Shown here piece by piece: positions 42,895-52,552 of a DNA stretch of 64,000 nt. The position numbers and the translations under genes were made by a program. This DNA comes from Cellvibrionaceae bacterium. Lineage in GTDB: Bacteria; Pseudomonadota; Gammaproteobacteria; Pseudomonadales; Cellvibrionaceae. Under the pieces are notes generated by a model, which worked only from the letters and a program-made list of their open reading frames with translations, did not search any database and had not been told where the DNA came from. Within the stretch, counting starts at the first letter, position 1. Each line of letters opens with the position of its first letter. The stretch lies in NCBI GenBank assembly GCA_021151695.1, contig JAGKWU010000014.1, positions 1-64,000 of the forward strand, given 5' to 3'.

Positions 42895-44790
42895 TTAAAT
42901 CACTTTGGCTTTATTGCCTTCCAGTAATTGAACACGGTTGAGGATGCGCGCTTCAATTCCCGCTGCATCTAAACCCTGCGCGGCGAGCTGTTGATTGTGG
43001 CTGGCATGATCGACAAAAGTGTCATCCAGGCCAAGATGCAATATCGGCATGACATAACCCTGGTTGGCGAGATATTCGCTCACCGCTGAACCGGCGCCGC
43101 CAGCAATCGCATTTTCTTCGATAGTAACCAGCAAGCTGTGGCTGTCAGCCATGCGGCGAATCAGTTCTTCATCCAGTGGTTTTACAAAGCGCATATCGCA
43201 GAGGCTGGCATTGAGTTTTTCGGCCACTTGCGCTGCTGTCGCCAATAGTGTGCCGAAGCACAAAATCGCAATTTGTTTGCCTTCGCGTTTAACGAGGCCC
43301 TTGCCAATCGGCAATGCAGTCATTGCCTTTTCGATGGCTACGCCAGTACCTGTGCCACGCGGATAACGCACAGCGGCAGGGCCGGGATATTGGTAAGCGG
43401 TATAGAGCAATTGGCGGCATTCGTTTTCGTCGCTGGGAGCGGCTATCAGCATATGCGGGATGCAGCGCATAAAACTCAAATCGAAACTGCCGGCGTGGGT
43501 GGGGCCGTCTTCGCCCACCATGCCGGCGCGATCAATCGCGAAAGTTACATCGAGATTTTGCAAGGCGACATCGTGAATCAATTGATCGTAGGCGCGTTGC
43601 AAGAAGGTGGAATAGATGGCGACTACGGGCTTCTGACCTTCACAAGCCATACCGGCAGCGAGTGTTACTGCATGTTGTTCTGCAATGGCGACGTCGTAAA
43701 ATCGCGCGGGAAATTGTTGCGCAAACTCCACCATGCCCGAGCCTTCGCACATGGCTGGAGTGATGCCTACCAGGCGTGAATCCTGCGCGGCCATGTCGCA
43801 CAGCCAATCGCCAAACACCTGCTGGAATTTGATTTTGCTGGGCGTGCTCTGCGCCTTCTTCGGCTCGATTTTGTTGAGCGCGTGATAGCCCACCGGGTCC
43901 AGCTCGGCCGGCTCAAAGCCTTTGCCTTTCTGGGTGATGATATGCAGCAGCTTGGGGCCTTTGATATCGCGCAGGTTGCGCAGGTAACTCACCAGGTCGA
44001 TCAGGTCGTGGCCGTTAATGGGCCCCACGTAATTGAAACCCATCTCTTCAAACAGGGTGCCGGGGGACATAAAACCCTTGAAATGTTCTTCGGTCTTACG
44101 CGCAAATTCCCAGGCCGAAGGAATCTTGGTGAGCACTTTTTTACTGCCTTCGCGCAGGCCGTTGTAGAACTTGCTCGCCCAGATTTTGGACAGATAGGTC
44201 GCCAGCCCGCCCACGTTAGGGGAGATGGACATATTGTTGTCATTGAGAATGACCAGCATGTCAGTTTCAGTGTGGGCAGCGTGGTTGAGCGCCTCAAACG
44301 CCATGCCCGCTGTCATGGCTCCATCGCCGATAATCGCCACAGATTTGCGGCTATTACCTGCTTGTTCGTTGCCAATGGCCATGCCAAGGGCCGCACTAAT
44401 GGAGGTGCTCGAATGGCCCACACCGAAGGTGTCGTAGTCACTTTCATCGCGCTTGGGAAAACCGGAGAGTCCCTCGCCTTGGCGAATTGAATTCATGCGT
44501 TCGCGGCGGGAGGTGAGGATCTTGTGAGGGTAGGTCTGGTGGCCGACGTCCCACACCAGGCGATCATCCGGGGTTTCGTAGACATAGTGCAGGGCGATGG
44601 TCAGTTCCACTACACCCAAGCCAGCGCCAAAGTGGCCGCCCGTTTGGCCAACGCTGTAGAGCAAAAACGCGCGCAGCTCGTCCGCCAGTTGCGGCAACTG
44701 CTTTTCATCCAGCGCGCGCAGGTCAGCGGGTGAATCAATGCTGTCCAGAAGCGGAGTGGCGGGGCGGCTGGTGGGTATCTCGTTGAACAT
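42895..44790 (-). CDS. dxs: 1-deoxy-D-xylulose-5-phosphate synthase
   Basis: 631 residues, normal length. Motifs GHQTYPHK, the thiamine diphosphate site GDGAMTAGMAFEALNHA, and DRAGMVGEDGPTHAGSFDLSF in the central domain are all present. It condenses pyruvate and glyceraldehyde 3-phosphate, the first step of the MEP isoprenoid pathway. No other MEP gene is next to it. It is divergent from lgt. Confidence 0.96.
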   Translation of the reverse strand: MFNEIPTSRPATPLLDSIDSPADLRALDEKQLPQLADELRAFLLYSVGQTGGHFGAGLGVVELTIALHYVYETPDDRLVWDVGHQTYPHKILTSRRERMNSIRQGEGLSGFPKRDESDYDTFGVGHSSTSISAALGMAIGNEQAGNSRKSVAIIGDGAMTAGMAFEALNHAAHTETDMLVILNDNNMSISPNVGGLATYLSKIWASKFYNGLREGSKKVLTKIPSAWEFARKTEEHFKGFMSPGTLFEEMGFNYVGPINGHDLIDLVSYLRNLRDIKGPKLLHIITQKGKGFEPAELDPVGYHALNKIEPKKAQSTPSKIKFQQVFGDWLCDMAAQDSRLVGITPAMCEGSGMVEFAQQFPARFYDVAIAEQHAVTLAAGMACEGQKPVVAIYSTFLQRAYDQLIHDVALQNLDVTFAIDRAGMVGEDGPTHAGSFDLSFMRCIPHMLIAAPSDENECRQLLYTAYQYPGPAAVRYPRGTGTGVAIEKAMTALPIGKGLVKREGKQIAILCFGTLLATAAQVAEKLNASLCDMRFVKPLDEELIRRMADSHSLLVTIEENAIAGGAGSAVSEYLANQGYVMPILHLGLDDTFVDHASHNQQLAAQGLDAAGIEARILNRVQLLEGNKAKVI

Positions 44791-44933
44791 GCGGCGCTTT
44801 CGTCAGATAAAAACCGGCATTGTAGGCTTTAGCTGTCTTATTGCCTAGCTGAAACAGTGGATGCCGGGCGCCTCATGTCACAAAGCTGTGGCAGAATAGC
44901 CGGCCATTCCAGTCGCTAGTTAGAGGATTTCCT

Positions 44934-45785
44934 GTGCTGATTCACCCCAACCCTGATCCCGTCGCCTTCCATATCGGCAGTTGGCCTGTCTATTGGTACG
45001 GCATCATGTACGGCGTGGCTTTTGCGCAATTTATTGTGCTGGGCAAACTGCGCGCAAAGCAGCCCCAGATGAAAGCCCAGGGCTGGACCGATGACCACGT
45101 GGGCGACATGCTCTTTTGGGGGGTGTTGGGGGTGGTGATTGGTGGCCGGCTGGGTGAGGTACTCTTCTATCGACCAGCCTATTTCTGGGAGCATCCGCTG
45201 GAGATCCCCATGACTTGGCTGGGCGGTATGTCCTTCCATGGCGGCTTTATCGGGGTGGTAATTGCCATGTGGCTCTGGGCCCGTAAAGTCAAAATGCCCT
45301 TGGGCAATGTCTACGATTTTATCGCCCCGCTGGTGCCGCTGGGTTATGCCGCCGGGCGCATGGGCAATTTTATTAATCATGAATTACCTGGCCGCCCCGC
45401 TCCCGCCGATTTACCTTGGGCCATGCAATGGCCAGAGCTGGACTACCTGGTCCATCCTTCGCCGCTTTACCAAACCCTTGTGGATGGGATTCTGTTGTTT
45501 GTGATCCTCTGGATTTTTGCTCGCCAGCCGCGTCCCCGCTGGGCAACGGGTGCGCTCTACTGTGCGCTCTACGGCTGCGCGCGCTTTATCACGGAATATT
45601 TCCGCACGCCTGATTGGCAAGTTGAATTGCTGGGAATGAATATTTCCTCCGGCCAGATGTTGAGTTTGCCGATGATTGCCGTGGGCGCTGCGGTATTGTT
45701 TTGGGCCTACAAATACCCGCAGGAATCCCTCGTTGCTCCCACACAACAATCCTCACCTGCTACCAAAAAAGGAAAAGCGAAATGA
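44934..45785 (+). CDS. lgt: Prolipoprotein diacylglyceryl transferase
   Basis: 283 residues, integral inner-membrane enzyme. The Lgt signature GRMGNFINHELPGR and the HGGFIG motif are present. The start is GTG with GAGGA upstream. It adds diacylglycerol to the Cys of the lipobox of prelipoproteins. The stop codon overlaps the rdgB start by four bases (ATGA at 45782). Confidence 0.95.
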   Translation: MLIHPNPDPVAFHIGSWPVYWYGIMYGVAFAQFIVLGKLRAKQPQMKAQGWTDDHVGDMLFWGVLGVVIGGRLGEVLFYRPAYFWEHPLEIPMTWLGGMSFHGGFIGVVIAMWLWARKVKMPLGNVYDFIAPLVPLGYAAGRMGNFINHELPGRPAPADLPWAMQWPELDYLVHPSPLYQTLVDGILLFVILWIFARQPRPRWATGALYCALYGCARFITEYFRTPDWQVELLGMNISSGQMLSLPMIAVGAAVLFWAYKYPQESLVAPTQQSSPATKKGKAK

Positions 45786-46378
45786 GCCAGAAAATTGTGT
45801 TGGCCAGCGGTAACAAAGGCAAATTGCGCGAATTTCAGGAGTTGCTCGCCAACCGCGGTTTTGAGGTGCTGCCGCAATCGTATTTTGCCGTGACCGAAGC
45901 GGAAGAAACAGGCACAACCTTTGTTGAAAACGCCATTATCAAAGCGCGCCATGCCTGCCGCGCCACTGGCCTGCCAGCAATTGCAGATGATTCCGGTATT
46001 GAAGTGGATGCACTCAATGGTCGTCCCGGCGTTTATTCGGCGCGCTATTCCGGTGCCGGTGCGACTGATGCGAGCAATAACGAAAAATTATTGCAGGAGC
46101 TAGCGGGCACACCTGACGCTCAGCGTACGGCGCGCTACCACGCTGTGCTCGCCTTTATGCGTCACGCGGATGATCCCACGCCGATTCTCTGTCACGGTGT
46201 TTGGGAGGGCTTTATATTAACGGAGCCGCGTGGTGAAGGCGGTTTCGGTTACGATCCATTGTTCTTTGTGCCCAGCCACCAATGTGCCTCGGCGGAGTTG
46301 GACAAAGCGGAAAAAAATCGCATTAGCCATCGTGGCAAAGCCATGCAGGAATTGCTGCAAAAAATATCGCAAGCCTGA
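45782..46378 (+). CDS. rdgB: XTP/dITP diphosphatase (RdgB)
   Basis: About 198 residues from ATG 45782. Motifs LASGNKGKLREF, IADDSGIEVDAL and GGFGYDPLF are those of the HAM1/RdgB family. It hydrolyses non-canonical purine nucleoside triphosphates such as dITP and XTP. It is translationally coupled to lgt and lies 20 bases before the DUF3465 gene; hemW follows. Confidence 0.94.
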   Translation: MSQKIVLASGNKGKLREFQELLANRGFEVLPQSYFAVTEAEETGTTFVENAIIKARHACRATGLPAIADDSGIEVDALNGRPGVYSARYSGAGATDASNNEKLLQELAGTPDAQRTARYHAVLAFMRHADDPTPILCHGVWEGFILTEPRGEGGFGYDPLFFVPSHQCASAELDKAEKNRISHRGKAMQELLQKISQA

Positions 46379-46398
46379 AGTCTGACAGAGGGAAGATT

Positions 46399-47001
46399 AT
46401 GAAAAAAGCATTGATGCTATTGATAATAGCTTGTGGTTGTTTAACGGTGATTTACCGCGTGTTGCCCTTCCAGCAACAGCAAATCCTGTTGGCGGAAGTC
46501 CACCAGTTTTCGGGTGCTTTGCCCGAAGCTCTGCCGAAGGCGCAAGCAGGTGATCAGGCAAATCAATACAAACTGCAAATTCCGGATTTATCGCCAGCTG
46601 CGCAGCAGGCACCTGCGAACCGGCCGTCATCTGCAGCGGAAAGTTATATTAATGCGCGCGAGCATACCGATTACCTGGTGGTGGCCAGTGCTTACGTACA
46701 ACATCTTGAAAATGCGCAGGTCCAGGGTACGGGGCGCGTTGTAAAAATTCTGCCCGACGACAACAGCGGTAGCAAACACCAGCGTTTTATCCTGCACACA
46801 CCGGAAGATGTCAGCGTGCTTATAGCGCACAATATTGATCTGGCACCACGCATTGCGAATTTACAGCAGGGCGATACTGTGGAATTTTCGGGTGAATATG
46901 TGTGGAACGAAAAGGGCGGCACAGTACACTGGACCCATAGCGATCCGCGCGGCAAACATGTTCATGGATGGCTGAAACACAAGGGTGTTACTTACCAGTA
47001 A
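46399..47001 (+). CDS. DUF3465 protein
   Basis: 200 residues. The N-terminal membrane helix or signal (ALMLLIIACGCLTVIYRVL) has a possible lipobox-like Cys, a linker follows, and the conserved DUF3465 domain spans about residues 95-200: GRVVKILPDDNSGSKHQRFIL, VLIAHNIDLAPRI and VHWTHSDPRG. The function is unknown. It is located between rdgB and hemW, probably as part of their operon. Confidence 0.82.
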   Translation: MKKALMLLIIACGCLTVIYRVLPFQQQQILLAEVHQFSGALPEALPKAQAGDQANQYKLQIPDLSPAAQQAPANRPSSAAESYINAREHTDYLVVASAYVQHLENAQVQGTGRVVKILPDDNSGSKHQRFILHTPEDVSVLIAHNIDLAPRIANLQQGDTVEFSGEYVWNEKGGTVHWTHSDPRGKHVHGWLKHKGVTYQ

Positions 47002-47040
47002 TCACCCGTTAAACGACAATCTTTTTATACCGGTCAAGCC

Positions 47041-48228
47041 ATGTCCCTTGTACTGCCACCACTGGCGCTTTATATCCATATCCCCTGGTGCATTCGCAAA
47101 TGTCCCTACTGCGATTTTAATTCGCACCAGGCCAATGACGATATTCCCGAACAGGACTATGTGGCAGCCTTGCGTCGCGATTTGCAACAGGACGCTGTGC
47201 TTGCGCAAGGGCGCAAACTCACCAGCATTTTTTTTGGCGGCGGCACGCCGAGTATTTTGTCGGCGGACACCATAGCGCAAATTCTTGCAGATGCTGAGCA
47301 GATTATCGGTTTTGAACCGGATATCGAAATCACCCTGGAAGCTAACCCTGGTACTTTCGAGCAAGACAAATTTCGCGGTTTTCGCGCCGCGGGCGTGAAT
47401 CGTTTATCCATCGGCATCCAAAGTTTTAACGATGTGCAATTGAAGGCGCTAGGTCGCGTTCACGGTCGCGATGAAGCGCTGCGTGCAGTTGCTGTTGCGC
47501 GTGCAGCGGGTTTCGACAATATCAATCTGGACTTAATGCACGGCTTGCCGCAGCAAAGCCTGGAAGCTGCGCAAGCTGACCTTGCGCAAGCGATTGCCCT
47601 GGCGCCGGAGCACATCTCCTGGTATCAGCTGACGATTGAGCAGAACACGCATTTTTACAGCGCGCCACCAGTGTTACCGGAAGAGGAAATCCTCGCGAAT
47701 ATCCAGGACGCCGGCTTTGCACAATTAGCGGCGGCTGGTTACGAACAGTACGAAGTTTCTGCTTATGCGCGCGACAAAAAGTGCGCGCGCCACAATATCA
47801 ATTATTGGCAGTTTGGCGATTACCTTGGCATAGGTGCCGGCGCGCACGGCAAAATCACTTTACCTGCACAACAACACATCATTCGCTTATGGAAGACCCG
47901 CCTGCCCAAACACTATCTTGCCGGCGAGCACAAAATTGCGGCGCATATAGGTGGTCATCAAAATAGTTACGCCGGTGGTGGCGAAGTGTTAACAGCAGAT
48001 GCATTGCCGCTGGAATTTTTAATGAATGGATTGCGTCTGAATGAGGGCGTGCCCGCCCATTATTTTAGCGAGCGCACCGGCTTGTCGCTCGATGCGTTGC
48101 AACCGCAATGGCAGCAACTTGAGCAGCAAAAACTCGTGGAAGTAGTCGCGGGCAGTTTGCGCACAACCGATTTGGGACGTCGGTTTTTAAATCGCGTTCT
48201 GCAAACCTATACGGAGGAGCAGTCATGA
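47041..48228 (+). CDS. hemW: Heme chaperone HemW (radical SAM)
   Basis: 395 residues. The N-terminus has YIHIPWCIRKCPYCDFNSH with the CxxxCxxC iron-sulfur motif and the extra Phe-Asn of HemW. GGGTPS and the C-terminal HemN-like domain are present. HemW delivers heme to respiratory proteins; older annotation calls it oxygen-independent coproporphyrinogen oxidase-like. The end overlaps the start of the DUF1761 gene by four bases. Confidence 0.93.
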   Translation: MSLVLPPLALYIHIPWCIRKCPYCDFNSHQANDDIPEQDYVAALRRDLQQDAVLAQGRKLTSIFFGGGTPSILSADTIAQILADAEQIIGFEPDIEITLEANPGTFEQDKFRGFRAAGVNRLSIGIQSFNDVQLKALGRVHGRDEALRAVAVARAAGFDNINLDLMHGLPQQSLEAAQADLAQAIALAPEHISWYQLTIEQNTHFYSAPPVLPEEEILANIQDAGFAQLAAAGYEQYEVSAYARDKKCARHNINYWQFGDYLGIGAGAHGKITLPAQQHIIRLWKTRLPKHYLAGEHKIAAHIGGHQNSYAGGGEVLTADALPLEFLMNGLRLNEGVPAHYFSERTGLSLDALQPQWQQLEQQKLVEVVAGSLRTTDLGRRFLNRVLQTYTEEQS

Positions 48229-48635
48229 GTGCAATTGCCATCGGCACTGTGGATTGTGTAACGGTTTTATTCGCGGCCCTCAGTAGTTTTTTACTCGGCG
48301 GCCTCTGGTATTCGGGTGCGCTCTTTGGTCGCATCTGGCAGCGCGAAATGGGCGATAGCCGCGAGATGGGACAGGGACATCCAATCAAAGTCTTCGGTCT
48401 CAGTTTTTTGTTCGCGTTGGTAGCGGCGGGCAGTTTTTATTTGTTGTTGGGCAGCCATCCCGGCTTTGAGCGTGCGCTCACCTATGGATTGTTGGTTGGC
48501 GCCGGTTTGGTGGCGACCAGTTTTGGAATTAACTATCAATTTGCCAATCGCTCCGCGGTTGCGTGGTTTATAGATGCGGGTTATCACTTGTTGCAATTTG
48601 TTATCTATGGATTGATTTACGCCCTTTGGCCGTGA
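48225..48635 (+). CDS. DUF1761 membrane protein
   Basis: 136 residues with four hydrophobic segments: VDCVTVLFAALSSFLLGGLWYS, FLFALVAAGSFYLLLG, LTYGLLVGAGLVATSFGINYQF, LLQFVIYGLIYALWP. The GGLWYS near the first helix is the DUF1761 pattern. Function unknown. It is translationally coupled to hemW, which may only reflect co-expression. Confidence 0.8.
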   Translation: MSAIAIGTVDCVTVLFAALSSFLLGGLWYSGALFGRIWQREMGDSREMGQGHPIKVFGLSFLFALVAAGSFYLLLGSHPGFERALTYGLLVGAGLVATSFGINYQFANRSAVAWFIDAGYHLLQFVIYGLIYALWP

Positions 48636-48813
48636 GGCTTTCGATATTGCGCATGTCCACCATGAAACCAGACGCTTTTACCATGCAATCCTGATTGCGG
48701 TCGCATCCCACTCCTTGCGATGCGATGTTAAAAACGGCTCGTTTCATGGCAAACACAGAGTCTGCGCACAGCGGGTTGGGGGCATAGTCTTGCCTGGTTA
48801 TTATTTATTGTCC

Positions 48814-48960
48814 TTATGTCTTGCTAGTTTGTTTGTTGTTATCAATCTTGTGATTCTGTAATTCCTTTTCAATTTCCCTCATGTCCTTTTGCAGTATTCC
48901 TTCATATCCTTTCGATTGGCTGGGCAAATCCTTGCGTAAAAAGCCCTGATGATCCGTCAT
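48814..48960 (-). CDS. Possible 48-residue small protein
   Basis: The ATG at 48960 has AGGA eight bases upstream. The peptide opens MTDHQGFLRKDLPSQSKGY and ends NNKQTSKT before a TAA at 48814-48816; it is strongly hydrophilic with a helical Lys/Glu middle (DMREIEKELQNH). Family unknown. Apart from this ORF, the 400-base gap 48636-49036 shows nothing clear. It may be a remnant or a real small protein. Confidence 0.35.
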   Translation of the reverse strand: MTDHQGFLRKDLPSQSKGYEGILQKDMREIEKELQNHKIDNNKQTSKT

Positions 48961-49036
48961 GATTAATCCTGAAATTCCCTATTAAAAAATCCTTTGTTTC
49001 CCTATCAATAAATATCCGTAAATCCTTCGGAAAAAT

Positions 49037-49924
49037 TTAAGAAGCCTTCTGCACCATCGATAAAGGCTCTGCAGAAATTTCATCTTGCCAATACAGGCGA
49101 TCGCTGTAGTGAAGTAAACGCATACGACCTTGGTGGTCTTCTACCAACGCGGTGCAGTTTTCAATCCAGTCGCCGCAGTTGGCGTAACGAATACCTTGCT
49201 GTTCAAAAAGTGCAGGGTAGTGAATATGGCCGCAGACAACGCCGTCATAGCCGCGTTTTTTAGCTTCATTCATACAGGCTTGTTGATAAGTATCAATCGC
49301 GGCTTTAGCCCCTTTGATATTACTTTTGATCAAACCCGCGAGAGAAAAGTAAGGGCGGCCTACCCATTTGCGGAAGCGGTTGCTCCAGCGATTAATAAAC
49401 AGCAGCAGATCGTAACCATTATCGCCAATCAATTTGGTGAGCCAGCTGTGGTTGATATGCGCATCCATAGCGTCGCCGTGCATGATCAGCATGCGTTTGC
49501 CATCGGCGGATACATATTCGTGCTCCAGCGCAATTTCGATTGGTCCAAAGGCAAAAGGTCCGAATGATTCGCTGCAAAAATGGCGTACCGGTTCATCGTG
49601 GTTTCCCGGTACATAAATGACACGCACACCGCGCGTCGCAAGCTCATGGAGTTTGAGCAGTATTTGATAGTGTTTGGTCGGCCAGCAGAAGCGGCGCTTG
49701 AGCGCCCAGAGATCAATAATATCGCCCACCAGGTACAAGGTATCGCAGTGGATATGGTTGAGAAAATCCAGCAGGTAATCTGCTTTGCAATCGCGATAGC
49801 CTAAATGCACATCAGAAATCCACAAGGTGCGAGCGTGGATTAGCGGGCTGGCAGGGCGACTGGCAAGCATGGTATCTGCCATATCAAACAGGTTGCGAGA
49901 CAACGCAGAAGTGGAGGCGTTCAT
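49037..49924 (-). CDS. LpxH-like metallophosphoesterase
   Basis: About 295 residues. ATG 49924 has AGGGA eight bases upstream; ATG 49954 lacks one. The metallophosphoesterase motifs are WISDVHLG, GDIIDLW, GNHDE, MHGD and CGHIHYP. The family includes UDP-2,3-diacylglucosamine hydrolase LpxH and its LpxH-like paralogue; this length and the N-terminus fit the longer paralogue (LpxH2-like). It may act in lipid A precursor or related lipid metabolism. It is followed at 49037 by an empty gap. Confidence 0.82.
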   Translation of the reverse strand: MNASTSALSRNLFDMADTMLASRPASPLIHARTLWISDVHLGYRDCKADYLLDFLNHIHCDTLYLVGDIIDLWALKRRFCWPTKHYQILLKLHELATRGVRVIYVPGNHDEPVRHFCSESFGPFAFGPIEIALEHEYVSADGKRMLIMHGDAMDAHINHSWLTKLIGDNGYDLLLFINRWSNRFRKWVGRPYFSLAGLIKSNIKGAKAAIDTYQQACMNEAKKRGYDGVVCGHIHYPALFEQQGIRYANCGDWIENCTALVEDHQGRMRLLHYSDRLYWQDEISAEPLSMVQKAS

Positions 49925-50062
49925 AGGCGTTTCCCTAAGGTTGTTTGCACGCATGCTCGCAAAACCTTATGACGAAAACGCAACACTTGTGTGAATGTTT
50001 AATGACCAAAGCCGCCATTACGGCGGTCGAGGGGATCTGGCGGGAGTTATTAATTAAGGGTG

Positions 50063-50299
50063 TTAGCCAGCCGCTTTTGCCTGGGCGTCGCTATGGCTTT
50101 TGTCTCCCTGGCGTAACCAGTCGAGCACGGCGCGACGGCTTTCCAGCATGTCCTTGTAGGTTTGCAGGATAACCGCGTTGGGCTTGCTCTGTTGTTCCAG
50201 TAGATGCAGGCGCTCACTCAGGAAGACGATGTCCTCTTCCACTTTGCGGGCGACTTCTTCGCTGTTGAGTTCCGTATTTCCAATGTTGAGAGTGGTCAC
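50063..50299 (-). CDS. Small coiled-coil cytoplasmic protein
   Basis: About 78 residues starting with GTG at 50299, supported by AGGAGAATATA just upstream; the longer frame to 50359 has no such site. It is acidic, with a predicted helical middle (VARKVEEDIVFLSERLHLLEQQ, YKDMLESRRAVLDWLRQG). I do not recognise the family. It sits alone between the LpxH-like gene and znuB. Confidence 0.65.
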   Translation of the reverse strand: MTTLNIGNTELNSEEVARKVEEDIVFLSERLHLLEQQSKPNAVILQTYKDMLESRRAVLDWLRQGDKSHSDAQAKAAG

Positions 50300-50411
50300 T
50301 ATATTCTCCTGATCCTTGTAGGCTATGTGACCATTATCGGGATTTGATCGTTTCGCCACCAGCCGAGAGTGACGTCAGTTTTTGTGCGCTTTGGCTTACA
50401 AAGCCCGTTGT

Positions 50412-51197
50412 TTATACCGGTTGCTTGCGCGTAAGTGTAAGTACAAACAGGCCGGTTGCCGAGAGCACTATGGATGGACCGGCGGGGCTATCCCAGCGGT
50501 AAGATGCATACAGCCCCAAAGCGACCGCAACCGCGCCTATAAGACTGGCGCCTATCGCCATAGCCTCCGGCGTGTGTGTCAAGCGGCGGCTCGCCGCAGC
50601 GGGAATAATCAGCAGCGCGGTAATCAGCAGAACACCCACCACCTTCATGGCAATGGCAATCACCAGCGCCATCAATAACATGAGAGCTGTGCGCACTTTA
50701 TTGACCGGAATTCCTTCCACTTGCGCAAGCTCTTCATGGACGGTAATTGCTAATAGCGGCTGCCAGAGCCACACCAATGCAGCTATAACCGCGATTGCCA
50801 CCAGCCAAATACTGAGCAGATCTGCAGCTGTAACCGAAAGAATATCGCCGAACAAATAGGCCATCAGATCTATACGTGTGCCGCTGAACAGGCTTACACA
50901 GACAAGCCCGAGTGCGAGCGTGGAGTGGGAGAGAATACCCAGCAGTGTATCTGTAGCCAGAAAACGATTTTGCTGCATAGCGACCAGGATTAATGCCAGC
51001 AACAAACATCCCAAGGCGACCGCCAGATTCAGGTTAACGCCCAGGAGCAGCCCAAACGTAATACCGAGCAGGGCTGAATGGGCAAGGGTATCCCCGAAGT
51101 AAGCCATGCGTCGCCAAACCGCAAAAGAGCCTAATGGGCCAGCAACCAGCGCCACCGCCAAACCGGCTAATAAGGCATAAATCAAAAAATCAGCCAT
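50412..51197 (-). CDS. znuB: Zinc ABC transporter permease ZnuB
   Basis: 261 residues with about seven or eight membrane segments, the ABC-3 permease fold (LAGLAVALVAGPLGSFAVWRRMAYFGDTLAHSALLG, ITALLIIPAAASRRL). It forms the channel of the zinc importer with ZnuC. Its start overlaps the end of znuC by eight bases. It is part of the zur-znuCB operon under Zur control. Confidence 0.94.
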   Translation of the reverse strand: MADFLIYALLAGLAVALVAGPLGSFAVWRRMAYFGDTLAHSALLGITFGLLLGVNLNLAVALGCLLLALILVAMQQNRFLATDTLLGILSHSTLALGLVCVSLFSGTRIDLMAYLFGDILSVTAADLLSIWLVAIAVIAALVWLWQPLLAITVHEELAQVEGIPVNKVRTALMLLMALVIAIAMKVVGVLLITALLIIPAAASRRLTHTPEAMAIGASLIGAVAVALGLYASYRWDSPAGPSIVLSATGLFVLTLTRKQPV

Positions 51198-51990
51198 GGT
51201 GATGATGCTCGCAGTTATCGCCGCAGCCGGGGCCGGCTTTAAAAATCACGTTGCCGTGGGCGTCGTGTTGATGATCGTGGTGGTGAGTATAAAGAGCGAC
51301 TTTTCCACCCTCGTCACTGGCCAGCGCACTGCCAAAGAGGGCAAGGTAGGCGGGGTCGCTGGTGACTTGCTCCGGGTGGCCATGGCAGCAGACATGCTGG
51401 TTGAGGCAAACCACGGTATCGGTATTGGCCATCACCAGATGCAAATCGTGGGAAACCAGGAGTACGCCGCAGTTGCGCGCTTTGCGTATGTCATTAATAA
51501 GGGTATAGAGCGCCGCCTGACCGCCTACATCCACGCCCTGCACTGGCTCGTCCAGCACCAATAATTGTGGGTCGCGCAGCAAGGCGCGGGCGAGCAACAC
51601 CCGCTGGGTTTCGCCGCCAGAAAGCAATTGCATGGGGGAGTCGGTGAGTTTTTCGATGCCCGTCAGCGCCAGTATCTCGGCCATATCAACGCGGGTTTTA
51701 CCACCCAGGGCGAGAAAGCGTTTTACGCTCAACGGCAGGCTTGGCTCTATGTGCAATTTTTGCGGCATATAGCCAATGCGCAAATCGGGCGCTCGTTCGA
51801 TACTACCCTCATCTATCTTGATTAAGCCGAGGACGCTGCGTACCAGCGTCGTTTTACCGGCGCCGTTAGGGCCAATCAGCGTAACAATCTTGCCTGCATC
51901 CAACTGCAGGTCTGCGCGCTGCAGCAATTGGCGACCATTGCGGTTTACACTCACACCTTTGGCGAGCACCAGGGGGACGGGTTCATTCAT
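51190..51990 (-). CDS. znuC: Zinc ABC transporter ATPase ZnuC
   Basis: 266 residues. Walker A GPNGAGKTTL, signature LLSGGETQRVLLARALL, Walker B LLVLDEPVQGVD and the H-loop VSHDLH are all clear. The C-terminus is His-rich (THHHDHQHDAHGN and CEHHHHG), which may bind zinc. It powers zinc import with ZnuB and ZnuA. It starts four bases after the zur gene. Confidence 0.95.
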   Translation of the reverse strand: MNEPVPLVLAKGVSVNRNGRQLLQRADLQLDAGKIVTLIGPNGAGKTTLVRSVLGLIKIDEGSIERAPDLRIGYMPQKLHIEPSLPLSVKRFLALGGKTRVDMAEILALTGIEKLTDSPMQLLSGGETQRVLLARALLRDPQLLVLDEPVQGVDVGGQAALYTLINDIRKARNCGVLLVSHDLHLVMANTDTVVCLNQHVCCHGHPEQVTSDPAYLALFGSALASDEGGKVALYTHHHDHQHDAHGNVIFKAGPGCGDNCEHHHHG

Positions 51991-51994
51991 GGAA

Positions 51995-52486
51995 TTATTC
52001 TCGCGAAGCTGACTGGCAGGCGGGACAGAGGCCGTTAATCTCGACGCTGTGGCTGAGCAGGCTAAAACCGGCGTTGGCAGCCGCGCCCTGGATGAGTTGG
52101 TTCAGCTGCTCATCATCCAGCTCCACCGCCACATTGCAGCCCTGGCAAATCAAAAAATGACTCTGATGCTTTTGTCCCGGCGACGGGCAGCCGATAAAGG
52201 CATTCAAGCTGTTAATACGATGGATCAGGCCTTCCTCAAGCAAAAAATCCAGCGCCCGGTAAACAGTTGGCGGCGCCACGCGACGGGTGGAAGCCTTGGC
52301 CAGCATTTCCATCAGTGTATAGGCGCCCAACGGCTTGTGGCTTTGCCAGATCAGTTCCAGCACTTGCTCGCGTAAGCTGGTCAGGCGCACACCGCGCTGG
52401 TCGCAAAGTTCGCGGGCTGAGTCCAACGCACTGGTAATACAGTGGTTGTGATTGTGGTGGCTACAGGCTTTGGCGAGGGTAAACAT
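51995..52486 (-). CDS. zur: Zinc uptake regulator Zur
   Basis: 163 residues of the Fur family. A winged helix (APPTVYRALDFLLEEGLIHRI) precedes metal sites: HQSHFLICQGC and LCPACQS Cys pairs, and an N-terminal His cluster HHNHNHC. With zinc bound it represses zinc uptake genes. Two Zur-like boxes are in this window. It lies first in the operon with znuC and znuB. Confidence 0.93.
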   Translation of the reverse strand: MFTLAKACSHHNHNHCITSALDSARELCDQRGVRLTSLREQVLELIWQSHKPLGAYTLMEMLAKASTRRVAPPTVYRALDFLLEEGLIHRINSLNAFIGCPSPGQKHQSHFLICQGCNVAVELDDEQLNQLIQGAAANAGFSLLSHSVEINGLCPACQSASRE

Positions 52487-52539
52487 GACGGCATCCAGAA
52501 GCTTATAAAGAGCGCTGTGCAGGCTATAGAGACCAATAT

Positions 52540-52552
52540 GTTACACTATAAC
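52540..52552. promoter_or_regulatory. Zur box 2
   Basis: GTTACACTATAAC (extended to ATGTTACACTATAACCTTAC) is 11 of 13 bases identical to the dyad of box 1. It lies between the divergent zur-znuCB and znuA genes and could control both. Confidence 0.75.
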
